Counted from the stretch's first letter, positions 7,985 through 22,709 are shown. The stretch is 64,000 bases of DNA from Anaspis maculata (GCA_949128115.1 OX421962.1:11979262-12043261); one strand, 5' to 3'. Notes: generated by a model not told the origin, from the sequence alone. Made by a program: numbers and translations.

Positions 7985-10900
7985 GTGGGTTAAGACCTGA
8001 ACTTTTTGGATAACAATTGTGTCCTTTTTTTTGATATTTGTGTTCGTTTGACGGATGTTGCGTTTGGAACAAGTAGCTGCCAACTCCAAAAGTGGTGACG
8101 GATCGTTTCAAAAGTCACGTGGGTTGAAGCCTGAAGTCACGTGGGTTTAAACCTGAACTTTTTGGATAACAATTGTGTCTTAAGTTTTTTTATATTTGTG
8201 TTCGTCAGATGTTGCGTTTGGAACAAGTAGCTGCCAACTCAAAAAGTGGTGACCGATCGTTTTTAAAGTCACGTGGGTTAGAGTTTGGAGTCACGTGGGT
8301 TGGAGCCTGAAGTCACGTGGGTTAAGACCTGAACTTTTTGGATAACAATTGTGTCTTTTTTTTTGATATTTGTGTTCGTTTGACGGATGTTGCGTTTGGA
8401 ACAAGTAGCTGCCAACTCCAAAAGTGGTGACGGAACGTTTCAAAAGTCACGTGGGTTGAAGCCTGGAGTCACGTGGGTTGAAGCCTGAAGTCACGTGGGT
8501 TTAAACCTGAACTTTTTGGATAACAATTGTGTCTTAAGTTTTTTTATATTTGTGTTCGTCAGATGTTGCGTTTGGAACAAGTAGCTGCCAACTCAAAAAG
8601 TGCTGACCGATCGTTTTTAAAGTCACGTGGGTTAAAGTTTGAAGTCACGTGGGTTGGAGCCTGAAGTCACGTGGGTTGAAACCTGAACTTTTTGGATAAC
8701 AATTGTGTCTTTTTTTTGATATTTGTGTTCGTTTGACGGCTGTTGCGTTTGGAACAAGTAGCTGCCAACTCCAAAAGTGGTGACGGATCGTTTTAAAAGT
8801 CACGTGGGTTGAAGCCTGGAGTCACGTGGGTTGAAGCCTGAAGTCACGTGGTTTTGAACCTGAACTTTTTGGATAACAATTGTGTCTTTTTCTTTATATT
8901 TGTGTTCGTTCGTCAGATGTTGCGTTTGGAACAAGTAGCTGCCAACTTCAAAAGTGGTGACCGATCGTTTTCACAGTCACGTGGGTTGAAGCCTGAAGTC
9001 ACGTGGGTTGAAGCCTGAAGTCACGTGGGTTGAACCCTGAACTTTTTGGATAACAATTGTGTCTTTAGTTTTTTGAAATTTGTGTTCGTTCATCAGTTGT
9101 TGCGTTTGGAACAAGTAGCTGCCAACTTCAAAAGTGGTGACCAATCGATTTCAAAGTCACGTGGGTTGAAGCCTGAAGTCACGTGGGTTAAAACCTGAAC
9201 TTTTTGGATAACAATTGTGTCGTAAGTTTTTTATATATTTGTGTTCGTTCGTCAGATGTTGCGTTTGGAACAAGTAGCTGCCAACTCAAAAAGTGGTGAC
9301 CGATCGTTTTTAAAGTCACGTGGGTTGAAGTTTGAAGTCACGTGGGTTGGAGCTTGAAGTCACGTGGGTTAAAACATGAACTTTTTGGATAACAATTGTG
9401 TCTTTTTTTTTTATATTTGTGTTCGTTTGTCGGATGTTGCGCTTGGAACAAGTAGCTGCCAACTCCAAAAGTGGTGACGGATCGTTTCAAAAGTCACGTG
9501 GGTTGAAGCCTGGAGTCACGTGGGTTAAAGCCTGAAGTCACGTGGGTTTGAACCTGAACTTTTTGGATAACAATTGTGTCTTTTTTTCTATATTTGTATT
9601 CGTTCGTAAGATGTTGCGTTTGGAACAAGTAGCTGCCAACTTCAAAAGTGGTGACCGATCGTTTCAAAAAACACGTGGGTTGATGCCTGAAGTCACGTGG
9701 GTTGAAGCCTGAGGTCACGTGGGTTGAAGGCTGGAGTCACGTGGGTTAAAACCTGAACTTTTTGGATAACAATTGAGTCTTTTTTTTTATATTTGTGTTC
9801 GTTCGTCAGGAGTTGCGTTTGGAACAAGTAGCTGCCAACTTCAAAAGTGGTGACCGATCGTTTTAAAAGTCACTTGGGTTGAAGCCTGAAGTCACGTGGG
9901 TTGAAGCCTGAAGTCACGTGGTTTGAAACCTGAAATTTTCAGATAACAATTGTGCCTTTTTTTATATTTGTGTTCGTTCGTCAGATGTTGCGTTTGGAAC
10001 AAGTAGCTGCCAACTCCAAAAGTGGTGACCGATCGTTCTAAAAGTCACGTGGGTTGAAGTTTGAAGTCACGTGGGTTGGAGCCTGATGTCACGTGGGTTA
10101 AAACCTGAACTTTTTGGATAACAATTGTGTCTTTTTTTTGATATTTGTGTTCGTTCGTCAGATGTTGCGTTTGGAACAAGTAGCTGCCAACTCCAAAAGT
10201 GGTGACGGATCGTTTTAAAAGTCACGTGGGTTGAAGCCTGGAGTCACGTGGGTTGAAGCCTGAAGTCACGTGGGTTGGAGCCTGAAGTCACGTGGGTTAG
10301 GACCTGAACTTTTTGGATAACAATTGTGTCTTTTTTTTTGATATTTGTGTTCGTTTGACGGATGTTGCGTTTGGAACAAGTAGCTGCCAACTCAAAAAGT
10401 GGTGACCGATCGCTTTTAAAGTCACGTGGGTTGAAGTTTGAAGTCACGTGGGTTGGAGCCTGAAGTCACGTAGGTTTAAACCTGAACTTTTTGGATAACA
10501 ATTGTGTCTATTTTTTGATATTTCTGTTCGTTCGTCAGATGTTGCGTTTGGAACGAGAAGCTGCCAACTTGAAAAGTGGTGACCGATCGTTTTCAAAGTC
10601 ACGTGGGTTGAAGTTTGAAGTCACGTGGGTTGGAGCCTGAAGTCACGTGGGTTTAAACCTGAACTTTTTGGATAACAATTGTGTCTTTTTTTTTATATTT
10701 GTGCTCGTTCGTCGGATGTTGCGTTTGGAACAAGTAGCTGCCAACTCCAAAAGTGGTGACGGATTGTTTTAAAAGTCACGTGGGTTGAAGCCTGGAGTCA
10801 CGTGGGCTGGAGCCTGGAGGCACGTGGGCCTTAACCTGAAATTTTTAGATAACAATTGTGTCTTTTTTTTTGAAATTTGTGATCGTTCATCAGTTGTTGC

Positions 10901-13620
10901 GTTTGGAACAAGTAGCTGCCAACTTCAAAAGTGGTGACTGATCGTTTTCAAAATCACGTGGGTTAAAACCTGAAATTTTTAGATAACAATTGTGTCTTTT
11001 TTTTTGAAATTTGTGTTCGTTCATCAGTTGTTGCGTTTGGAACAAGTAGCTGCCAACTTCAAAAGTGGTGACTGATCGTTTTCAAAGTCACGTGAGTTGA
11101 AGCCTGAAGTCACGTGGGTTGAAGCCTGGGGCACGTGGGTTAAAACCTGAACTTTTTGAATAACAATTGTGTCTTAAGTTTCTTTTATATTTGTGTTCGT
11201 CAGATGTTGCGTTTGGAACAAGTAGCTGCCAACTCAAAAAGTGGTTACCAATCGTTTTTGAAGTCACGTGGGCTGAAGTTTGAAGTCACGTGGGTTGGAG
11301 CCTGAAGTCACGTGAGTTGAAACCTGAACTCTTTGGATAACAATTGTGTCTTTTTTTTATATTTGTGTTCGTTCGTCAGATGTTGCGTTTGGAACAAGTA
11401 GCTGCCAACTCAAAAAGTGGTGACCAATCGTTTTCAAAGTCACGTGGGTTGGAGTTTGAAGTCACGTGGGTTGGAGCCTGAAGTCACGTGGGTTAAGACC
11501 TGAACTTTTTGGATAACAATTGTGTCTTTTTTTTTATATCTATGTTCGTTTGACGGATGTTGCGTTTGGAACAAGTAGCTGCCAACTTCAAAAGTGGTGA
11601 CCGATCGTTTCAAAAAACACGTGGGTTGATGCCTGAAGTCACGTGGGTTGAAGCCTGAAGTCACGTGGGTTGAAGCCTGAAGTCACGTGGGTTGAAGCCT
11701 GAAGTCACGTGGGTTGAAGCCTGAAGTCACGTGGGTTAAAACCTGAAATTTTTAGATAACAATTGTGTCTTTTTTTTTGAAATTTGTGTTCGTTCATCAG
11801 TTGTTGCGTTTGGAACAAGTAGCTGCCAACTTCAAAAGTGGTGACTGATCGTTTTCAAAGTCACGTGAGTTGAAGCCTGAAGTCACGTGGGTTCAAGCCT
11901 GGAGTCACGTGGGTTGAACCCTGAACTTTTTGGATAACAATTGTGTCTTTAGTTTTTTGAAATTTGTGTTCGTTCATCAGTTGTTGCGTTTGGAACAAGT
12001 AGCTGCCAACTTCAAAAGTGGTGACCGATCGTTTTTAAAGTCACGTGGGTTGAAGTTTGAAGTCACGTGGGTTGGAGCTTGAAGTCACGTGGGTTAAAAC
12101 ATGAACTTTTTGGATAACAATTGTGTCTTTTTTTTTGATATTTGTGTTCGTTTGTCGGATGTTGCGCTTGGAACAAGTAGCTGCCAACTCCAAAAGTGGT
12201 GACGGATCGTTTTAAAAGTCACGTGGGTTGAAGCCTGGAGTCACGTGGGTTGAAGCCTGAAGTCACGTGGGTTTAAACCTGAACTTTTTGGATAACAATT
12301 GTCTTTAGTTTTTTGAAATTTGTGTTCGTTCATCAGTTGTTGCGTTTGGAACAAGTAGCTGCCAACTTCAAAAGTGGTGACCGATCGTTTTTGAAGTCAC
12401 GTGGGTTGAAGTTTGAAGTCACGTGGGTTGGAGCTTGAAGTCACGTGGGTTAAAACATGAACTTTTTGGATAACAATTCTGTCTTTTTTTTTTATATTTG
12501 TGTTCGTTTGTCGGATGTTGCGTTTGGAACAAGTAGCTGCCAACTTCAAAAGTGGTGACCGATCGTTTCAAAAAACACGTGGGTTGATGCCTGAAGTCAC
12601 GTGGTTTGAAGCCTGAAGTCACGTGGGTTGAAGCCTGAGGTCACGTGGGTTGAAGGCTGGAGTCACGTGGGTTAAATCCTGAACTTTTTGGATAACAATT
12701 GAGTCTTTTTTTTTGATATTTGTGTTCGTTCGTCAGGTGTTGCGTTTGGAACAAGTAGCTGCCAACTTCAAAAGTGGTGACCGATCGTTTTAAAAGTCAC
12801 TTGGGTTGAAGCCTGAAGTCACGTGGGTTGAAGCCTGAAGTCACGTGGTTTGAAACCTGAAATTTTTAGATAACAATTGTGTCTTTTTTTTTATATTTGT
12901 GTTCGTTCGTCGGATGTTGCCTTTGGAACAAGTAGCTGCCAACTCCAAAAGTGGTGACCGATCGTTTTAAAAGTCACGTGGGTTGAAGTTTGAAGTCACG
13001 TGAGTTGAAGCCTGAAGTCACGTGGGTTGAAGCCTGGAGTCACGTGGGTTGAACCCTGAACTTTTTGGATAACAATTGTGTCTTTAGTTTTTTGAAATTT
13101 GTGTTCGTTCATCAGTTGTTGCGTTTGGAACAAGTAGCTGCCAACTTCAAAAGTGGTGACTGATCGTTTTTAAAGTCACGTGGGTTGAAGTTTGAAGTCA
13201 CGTGGGTTGGAGCTTGAAGTCACGTGGGTTAAAACATGTACTTTTTGGATAACAATTGTGTCTTTTTTCTTGATATTTGTGTTCGTTCGTCAGATGTTGC
13301 GTTTGGAACAAGTAGCTGCCAACTTCAAAAGTGGTGACTGATCGTTTTCAAAGTCACGTGGGTTAAAACCTGAAATTTTTAGATAACAATTGTGTCTTTT
13401 TTTTGAAATTTGTGTTCGTTCATCAGTTGTTGCGTTTGGAACAAGTAGCTGCCAACTTCAAAAGTGGTGACTGATGGTTTTCAAAGTCACGTGAGTTGAA
13501 GCCTGAAGTCACGTGGGTTGAAGCCTGGAGTCACGTGGGTTAAAACCTGAACTTTTTGAATAACAATTGTGTCTTAAGTTTTTTTTATATTTGTGTTCGT
13601 CAGATGTTGCGTTTGGAACA
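7985..13620 (+). repeat. Higher-order block, repeated at about 16.7-22.7 kb
   Basis: The order of variant monomers here recurs downstream. Anchors are GTCCTTTTTTTT (8021 and 16771), an ATTGAGTC variant (9771 and 18744) and GAACGAGAAG (10551 and 19684). The offset drifts from 8,750 to 9,133 because the copies differ by whole monomers and 22-bp sub-repeats. Limits are approximate. Confidence 0.7.
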
Positions 13621-16600
13621 AGTAGCTGCCAACTCAAAAAGTGGTGACCGATCGTTTTTGAAGTCACGTGGGTTGGAGTTTGAAGTCACGTGGGTTGGAG
13701 CCTGGAGTCACGTGGGTTAAGACCTGAACTTTTTGGATAACAATTGTGTCCTTTTTTTTGATATTTGTGTTCGTTTGACGGATGTTGCGTTTGGAACAAG
13801 TAGCTGCCAACTCCAAAAGTGGTGACGGATCGTTTCAAAAGTCACGTGGGTTGAAGCCTGAAGTCACGTGGGTTTAAACCTGAACTTTTTGGATAACAAT
13901 TGTGTCTTAAGTTTTTTTATATTTGTGTTCGTCAGATGTTGCGTTTGGAACAAGTAGCTGCCAACTCAAAAAGTGGTGACCGATCGTTTTTAAAGTCACG
14001 TGGGTTAGAGTTTGAAGTCACGTGGGTTGGAGCCTGAAGTCACGTGGGTTAAGACCTGAACTTTTTGGATAACAATTGTGTCTTTTTTTTTGATATTTGT
14101 GTTCGTTTGACGGATGTTGCGTTTGGAACAAGTAGCTGCCAACTCCAAAAGTGGTGACGGAACGTTTCAAAAGTCACGTGGGTTGAAGCCTGGAGTCACG
14201 TGGGTTGAAGCCTGAAGTCACGTGTGTTTAAACCTGAACTTTTTGGATAACAATTGTGTCTTAAGTTTTTTTATATTTGTGTTCGTCAGATGTTGCGTTT
14301 GGAACAAGTAGCTGCCAACTCAAAAAGTGCTGACCGATCGTTTTTAAAGTCACGTGGGTTAAAGTTTGAAGTCACGTGGGTTGGAGCCTGAAGTCACGTG
14401 GGTTGAAACCTGAACTTTTTGGATAACAATTGTGTCTTTTTTTTGATATTTGTGTTCGTTCGTCAGATGTTGCGTTTGGAACAAGTAGCTGCCAACTCAA
14501 AAAGTGGTGACCGATCGTTTTTAAAGTCACGTGGGTTGGAGTTTGAAGTCACGTGGGTTGGAGCCTGAAGTCACGTGGGTTAAGACCTGAACTTTTTGGA
14601 TAACAATTGTGTCTTTTTTTTTGATATTTGTGTTCGTTTGACGGCTGTTGCGTTTGGAACAAGTAGCTGCCAACTCCAAAAGTGGTGACGGATCGTTTTA
14701 AAAGTCACGTGGGTTGAAGCCTGGAGTCACGTGGGTTGAAGCCTGAAGTCACGTGGTTTTGAACCTGAACTTTTTGGATAACAATTGTGTCTTTTTCTTT
14801 ATATTTGTGTTCGTTCGTCAGATGTTGCGTTTGGAACAAGTAGCTGCCAACTTCAAAAGTGGTGACCGATCGTTTTCACAGTCACGTGGGTTGAAGCCTG
14901 AAGTCACGTGGGTTGAAGCCTGAAGTCACGTGGGTTGAACCCTGAACTTTTTGGATAACAATTGTGTCTTTAGTTTTTTGAAATTTGTGTTCGTTCATCA
15001 GTTGTTGCGTTTGGAACAAGTAGCTGCCAACTTCAAAAGTGGTGACCAATCGATTTCAAAGTCACGTGGGTTGAAGCCTGAAGTCACGTGGGTTGAAGCC
15101 TGAAGTCACGTGGGTTAAAACCTGAACTTTTTGGATAACAACTGTGTCGTAAGTTTTTTATATATTTGTGTTCGTTCGTCAGATGTTGCGTTTGGAACAA
15201 GTAGCTGCCAACTCAAAAAGTGGTGACCGATCGTTTTTAAAGTCACGTGGGTTGAAGTTTGAAGTCACGTGGGTTGGAGCTTGAAGTCACGTGGGTTAAA
15301 ACATGAACTTTTTGGATAACAATTGTGTCTTTTTTTTTGATATTTGTGTTCGTTTGTCGGATGTTGCGCTTGGAACAAGTAGCTGCCAACTTCAAAAGTG
15401 GTGACGGATCGTTTCAAAAGTCACGTGGGTTGAAGCCTGGAGTCACGTGGGTTAAAGCCTGAAGTCACGTGGGTTTGAACCTGAACTTTTTGGATAACAA
15501 TTGTGTCTTTTTATCTATATTTGTATTCGTTCGTAAGATGTTGCGTTTGGAACAAGTAGCTGCCAACTTCAAAAGTGGTGACCGATCGTTTCAAAAAACA
15601 CGTGGGTTGATGCCTGAAGTCACGTGGGTTGAAGCCTGAAGTCACGTGGGTTGAAGCCTGAGGTCACGTGGGTTGAAGGCTGGAGTCACGTGGGTTAAAA
15701 CCTGAACTTTTTGGATAACAATTGTGTCTTTTTTTTTGATATTTGTGTTCGTTTGTCGGATGTTGCGCTTGGAACAAGTAGCTGCCAACTTCAAAAGTGG
15801 TGACGGATCGTTTCAAAAGTCACTTGGGTTGAAGCCTGAAGTCACGTGGGTTGAAGCCTGAAGTCACGTGGTTCGAAACCTGAAATTTTTAGATAACAAT
15901 TGTGTCTTTTTTTTTATATTTGTGTTCGTTCGTCGGATGTTGCCTTTGGAACAAGTAGCTGCCAACTCCAAAAGTGGTGACCGATCGTTTTAAAAGTCAC
16001 GTGGGTTGAAGTTTGAAGTCACGTGAGTTGAAGCCTGAAGTCACGTGGGTTGAAGCCTGGAGTCACGTGGGTTGAACCCTGAACTTTTTGGATAACAATT
16101 GTGTCTTTAGTTTTTTGAAATTTGTGTTCGTTCATCAGTTGTTGCGTTTGGAACAAGTAGCTGCCAACTTCAAAAGTGGTGACCGATCGTTTTTAAAGTC
16201 ACGTGGGTTGAAGTTTGAAGTCACGTGGGTTGGAGCTTGAAGTCACGTGGGTTAAAACATGTACTTTTTGGATAACAATTGTGTCTTTTTTCTTGATATT
16301 TGTGTTCGTTCGTCAGATGTTGCGTTTGGAACAAGTAGCTGCCAACTTCAAAAGTGGTGACTGATCGTTTTCAAAGTCACGTGGGTTAAAACCTGAAATT
16401 TTTAGATAACAATTGTGTCTTTTTTTTGAAATTTGTGTTCGTTCATCAGTTGTTGCGTTTGGAACAAGTAGCTGCCAACTTCAAAAGTGGTGACTGATGG
16501 TTTTCAAAGTCACGTGAGTTGAAGCCTGAAGTCACGTGGGTTGAAGCCTGGAGTCACGTGGGTTAAAACCTGAACTTTTTGAATAACAATTGTGTCTTAA

Positions 16601-18750
16601 GTTTTTTTTATATTTGTGTTCGTCAGATGTTGCGTTTGGAACAAGTAGCTGCCAACTCAAAAAGTGGTGACCGATCGTTTTTGAAGTCACGTGGGTTGGA
16701 GTTTGAAGTCACGTGGGTTGGAGCCTGGAGTCACGTGGGTTAAGACCTGAACTTTTTGGATAACAATTGTGTCCTTTTTTTTGATATTTGTGTTCGTTTG
16801 ACGGATGTTGCGTTTGGAACAAGTAGCTGCCAACTCCAAAAGTGGTGACGGATCGTTTCAAAAGTCACGTGGGTTGAAGCCTGAAGTCACGTGGGTTTAA
16901 ACCTGAACTTTTTGGATAACAATTGTGTCTTAAGTTTTTTTTATATTTGTGTTCGTCAGATGTTGCGTTTGGAACAAGTAGCTGCCAACTCAAAAAGTGG
17001 TGACCGATCGTTTTTAAAGTCACGTGGGTTAGAGTTTGAAGTCACGTGGGTTGGAGCCTGAAGTCACGTGGGTTAAGACCTGAACTTTTTGGATAACAAT
17101 TGTGTCTTTTTTTTTGATATTTGTGTTCGTTTGACGGATGTTGCGTTTGGAACAAGTAGCTGCCAACTCCAGAAGTGGTGACGGAACGTTTCAAAAGTCA
17201 CGTGGGTTGAAGCCTGGAGTCACGTGGGTTGAAGCCTGAAGTCACGTGGGTTTAAACCTGAACTTTTTGGATAACAATTGTGTCTTAAGTTTTTTTATAT
17301 TTGTGTTCGTCAGATGTTGCGTTTGGAACAAGTAGCTGCCAACTCAAAAAGTGCTGACCGATCGTTTTTAAAGTCACGTGGGTTAAAGTTTGAAGTCACG
17401 TGGGTTGGAGCCTGAAGTCACGTGGGTTGAAACCTGAACTTTTTGGATAACAATTGTGTCTTTTTTTTGATATTTGTGTTCGTTCGTCAGATGTTGCGTT
17501 TGGAACAATTAGCTGCCAACTCAAAAAGTGGTGACCGATCGTTTTTAAAGTCACGTGGGTTGGAGTTTGAAGTCACGTGGGTTGGAGCCTGAAGTCACGT
17601 GGGTTAAGACCTGAACTTTTTGGATAACAATTGTGTCTTTTTTTTTGATATTTGTGTTCGTTTGACGGCTGTTACGTTTGAAACAAGTAGCTGCCAACTC
17701 CAAAAGTGGTGACGGATCGTTTTAAAAGTCACGTGGGTTGAAGCCTGGAGTCACGTGGGTTGAAGCCTGAAGTCACGTGGTTTTGAACCTGAACTTTTTG
17801 GATAACAATTGTGTCTTTTTCTTTATATTTGTGTTCGTTCGTCAGATGTTGCGTTTGGAACAAGTAGCTGCCAACTTCAAAAGTGGTGACCGATCATTTT
17901 CACAGTCACGTGGGTTGAAGCCTGAAGTCACGTGGGTTGAAGCCTGAAGTCACGTGGGTTGAACCCTGAACTTTTTGGATAACAATTGTGTCTTTAGTTT
18001 TTTGAAATTTGTGTTCGTTCATCAGTTGTTGCGTTTGGAACAAGTAGCTTCCAACTTCAAAAGTGGTGACCAATCGATTTCAAAGTCACGTGGGTTGAAG
18101 CCTGAAGTCGCGTGGGTTGAAGCCTGAAGTCACGTGGGTTAAAACCTGAACTTTTTGGATAACAACTGTGTCGTAAGTTTTTTATATATTTGTGTTCGTT
18201 CGTCAGATGTTGCGTTTGGAACAAGTAGCTGCCAACTCAAAAAGTGGTGACCGATCGTTTTTAAAGTCACGTGGGTTGAAGTTTGAAGTCACGTGGGTTG
18301 GAGCTTGAAGTCACGTGGGTTAAAACATGAACTTTTTGGATAACAATTGTGTCTTTTTTTTTGATATTTGTGTTCGTTTGTCGGATGTTGCGCTTGGAAC
18401 AAGTAGCTGCCAACTTCAAAAGTGGTGACGGATCGTTTCAAAAGTCACGTGGGTTGAAGCCTGGAGTCACGTGGGTTAAAGCCTGAAGTCACGTGGGTTT
18501 GAACCTGAACTTTTTGGATAACAATTGTGTCTTTTTATCTATATTTGTATTCGTTCGTAAGATGTTGCGTTTGGAACAAGTAGCTGCCAACTTCAAAAGT
18601 GGTGACCGATCGTTTCAAAAAACACGTGGGTTGATGCCTGAAGTCACGTGGGTTGAAGCCTGAAGTCACGTGGGTTGAAGCCTGAGGTCACGTGGGTTGA
18701 AGGCTGGAGTCACGTGGGTTAAAACCTGAACTTTTTGGATAACAATTGAG
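12800..18750 (+). repeat. 3,023-bp tandem duplication (two copies)
   Basis: The region at about 12.80-15.73 kb recurs at about 15.80-18.75 kb with a nearly constant offset. Anchors: CTTTGGAACA (12921 and 15944), CTGATGG (13471 and 16494), TGCTGACCG (14329 and 17352) and ACTGTGTCGT (15141 and 18165). The copies diverge on both sides, near 12.78/15.80 and 15.725/18.748 kb. TGCTGACCG also occurs in the earlier block at 8601. Confidence 0.85.
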
Positions 18751-21700
18751 TCTTTTTTTTTGATATTTGTGTTCGTTCGTCAGGAGTTGCGTTTGGAACA
18801 AGTAGCTGCCAACTTCAAAAGTGGTGACCGATCGTTTCAAAAGTCACTTGGGTTGAAGCCTGAAGTCACGTGGGTTGAAGCCTGAAGTCACGTGGTTTGA
18901 AACCTGAAATTTTCAGATAACAATTGTGTCTTTTTTTTTTATATTTGTGTTCGTTCGTCAGATGTTGCGTTTGGAACAAGTAGCTGCCAACTCCAAAAGT
19001 GGTGACCGATCGTTCTAAAAGTCACGTGGGTTGAAGTTTGAAGTCACGTGGGTTGGAGCCTGATGTCACGTGGGTTAAAACCTGAACTTTTTGGATAACA
19101 ATTGTGTCTTTTTTTTGATATTTGTGTTCGTTCGTCAGATGTTGCGTTTGGAACAAGTAGCTGCCAACTCAAAAAGTGGTGACCGATCGTTTTTGAAGTC
19201 ACGTGAGTTGGAGTTTGAAGTCACGTGGGTTGGAGCCTGAAGTCACGTGGGTTAGGACCTGAACTTTTTGGATAACAATTGTGTCTTTTTTTTTTATTTT
19301 TGTGTTCGTTTGACGGATGTTGCGTTTGGAACAAGTAGCTGCCAACTCCAAAAGTGGTGACCGATCGTTTTTAAAGTCACGTGGGTTGGAGTTTGAAGGC
19401 ACGTGGGTTGGAGCCTGAAGTCACGTGGGTTAGGACCTGAACTTTTTGGATAACAATTGTGTCTTTTTTTTTGATATTTGTGTTCGTTTGACGGATGTTG
19501 CGTTTGGAACAAGTAGCTGCCAACTCAAAAAGTGGTGACCGATCGTTTTTAAAGTCACGTGGGTTGAAGTTTGAAATCACGTGGGTTGGAGCCTGAAGTC
19601 ACGTAGGTTTAAACCTGAACTTTTTGGATAACAATTGTGTCTATTTTTTGATATTTCTGTTCGTTCGTCAGATGTTGCGTTTGGAACGAGAAGCTGCCAA
19701 CTTGAAAAGTGGTGACCGATCGTTTTCAAAGTCACGTGGGTTGAAGTTTGAAGTCACGTGGGTTGGAGCCTGAAGGCACGTGGGTTTAAACCTGAACTTT
19801 TTGGATAACAATTGTGTCTTTTTTTTTATATTTGTGCTCGTTCGTCGGATGTTGCGTTTGGAACAAGTAGCTGCCAACTCCAAAAGTGGTGACGGATTGT
19901 TTTAAAAGTCACGTGGGTTGAAGCCTGGAGTCACGTGGGTTGAAGCCTGGAGGCACGTGGGCCTTAACCTGAAATTTTTAGATAACAATTGTGTCTTTTT
20001 TTTTGAAATTTGTGTTCGTTCATCAGTTGTTGCGTTTGGAACAAGTAGCTGCCAACTTCAAGAGTGATGACTGATCGTTTTCAAAATCACGTGGGTTAAA
20101 ACCTGAAATTTTTAAATAACAATTGTGTCTTTTTTTTTGAAATTTGTGTTCGTTCATCAGTTGTTGCGTTTGGAACAAGTAGCTGCCAACTTCAAAAGTG
20201 GTGACTGATCGTTTTCAAAGTCACGTGAGTTGAAGCCTGAAGTCACGTGGGTTGAAGCCTGGAGTCACGTGGGTTAAAACCTGAACTTTTTGAATAACAA
20301 TTGTGTCTTAAGTTTCTTTTATATTTGTGTTCGTCAAATGTTGCGTTTGGAACAAGTAGCTGCCAACTCAAAAAGTGGTTACCAATCGTTTTTGAAGTCA
20401 CGTGGGTTGAAGTTTGAAGTCACGTGGGTTGGAGCCTGAAGTCACGTGAGTTAAAACCTGAACTCTTTGGATAACAATTGTGTCTTTTTTTTATATTTGT
20501 GTTCGTTCGTCAGATGTTGCGTTTGGAACAAGTAGCTGCCAACTCAAAAAGTGGTGACCAATCGTTTTTAAAGTCACGTGGGTTGGAGTTTGAAGCACGT
20601 GGGTTGGAGCCTGAAGTCACGTGGGTAAGGACCTGAACTTTTTGGATAACAATTGTGTCTTTTTTTTTATATCTATGTTCGTTTGACGGATGTTGCGTTT
20701 GGAACAAGTAGCTGCCAACTTCAAAAGTGGTGACCGATCGTTTCAAAAAACACGTGGGTTGATGCCTGAAGTCACGTGGGTTGAAGCCTGAAGTCACGTG
20801 GGTTGAAGCCTGAAGTCACGTGGGTTGAAACCTGAACTTTTTGGATAACAATTGTGTCTTTAGTTTTTTGAAATTTGTGTTCGTTTATCAGTTGTTGCGT
20901 TTGGAACAAGTAGCTGCCAACTTCAAAAATGGTGACTGATCGTTTTCAAAGTCACGTGGGTTGAAGCCTGAAGTCACGTGGGTTGAAGCCTGAAGTCACG
21001 TGGGTTAAAACCTGAAATTTTTAGATAACAATTGTGTCTTTTTTTTTTGAAATTTGTGTTCGTTCATCAGTTGTTGCGTTTGGAACAAATAGCTGCCAAC
21101 TTCAAAAGTGGTGACTGATCGTTTTCAAAGTCACGTGAGTTGAAGCCTGAAGTCACGTGGGTTGAAGCCTGGAGTCACGTGGGTTGAACCCTGAACTTTT
21201 TGGATAACAATTGTGTCTTTAGTTTTTTGAAATTTGTGTTCGTTCATCAGTTGTTGCGTTTGGAACAAGTAGCTGCCAACTTCAAAAGTGGTGACCGATC
21301 GTTTTTAAAGTCACGTGGGTTGAAGTTTGAAGTCACGTGGGTTGGAGCTTGAAGTCACGTGGGTTAAAACATGAACTTTTTGGATAACAATTGTGTCTTT
21401 TTTTTTTGATATTTGTGTTCGTTTGTCGGATGTTGCGCTTGGAACAAGTAGCTGCCAACTCCAAAAGTGGTGACGGATCGTTTTAAAAGTCACGTGGGTT
21501 GAAGCCTGGAGTCACGTGGGTTAAAGCCTGAAGTCACGTGGGTTTAAACCTGAACTTTTTGGATAACAATTGTGTCTTTTTTTCTATATTTGTATTCGTT
21601 CGTAAGATGTTCCGTTTGGAACAAGTAGCTGCCAACTTCAAAAGTGGTGACCGATCGTTTCAAAAAACACGTGGGTTGATAACTGAAGTCACGTGGTTTG

Positions 21701-22709
21701 AAGCCTGAAGTCACGTGGGTTGAAGCCTGAGGTCACGTGGGTTGAAGGCTGGAGTCACGTGGGTTAAAACCTGAACTTTTTGGATAACAATTGAGTCTTT
21801 TTTTTTGATATTTGTGTTCGTTCGTCAGGTGTTGCGTTTGGAACAAGTAGCTGCCAACTTCAAAAGTGGTGACCGATCGTTTTTAAAGTCACTTGGGTTG
21901 AAGCCTGAAGTCACGTGGGTTGAAGCCTGAAGTCACGTGGTTTGAAACCTGAAATTTTTAGATAACAATTGTGTCTTTTTTTTTATATTTGTGTTCGTTC
22001 GTCGGATGTTGCGTTTTGAACAAGTAGCTGCCAACTCCAAAAGTGGTGACCGATCGTTTTAAAAGTCACGTGGGTTGAAGTTTGAAGTCACGTGAGTTGA
22101 AGCCTGAAGTCACGTGGGTTGAAGCCTGGAGTCACGTGGGTTGAACCCTGAACTTTTTGGATAACAATTGTGTCTTTAGTTTTTTGAAATTTGTGTTCGT
22201 TCATCAGTTGTTGCGTTTGGAACAAGTAGCTGCCAACTTCAAAAGTGGTGACCGATCGTTTTTAAAGTCACGTGGGTTGAAGTTTGAAGTCACGTGGGTT
22301 GGAGCTTGAAGTCACGTGGGTTAAAACATGTACTTTTTGGATAACAATTGTGTCTTTTTTCTTGATATTTGTGTTCGTTCGTCAGATGTTGCGTTTGGAA
22401 CAAGTAGCTGCCAACTTCAAAAGTGGTGACTGATCGTTTTCAAAGTCACGTGGGTTAAAACCTGAAATTTTTAGATAACAATTGTGTCTTTTTTTTGAAG
22501 TTTGTGTTCGTTCATCAGTTGTTGCGTTTGGAACAAGTAGCTGCCAACTTCAAAAGTGGTGACTGATCGTTTTCAAAGTCACGTGAGTTGAAGCCTGAAG
22601 TCACGTGGGTTGAAGCCTGGAGTCACGTGGGTTAAAACCTGAACTTTTTGAATAACAATTGTGTCTTAAGTTTTTTTTATATTTGTGTTCGTCAGATGTT
22701 GCGTTTGGA

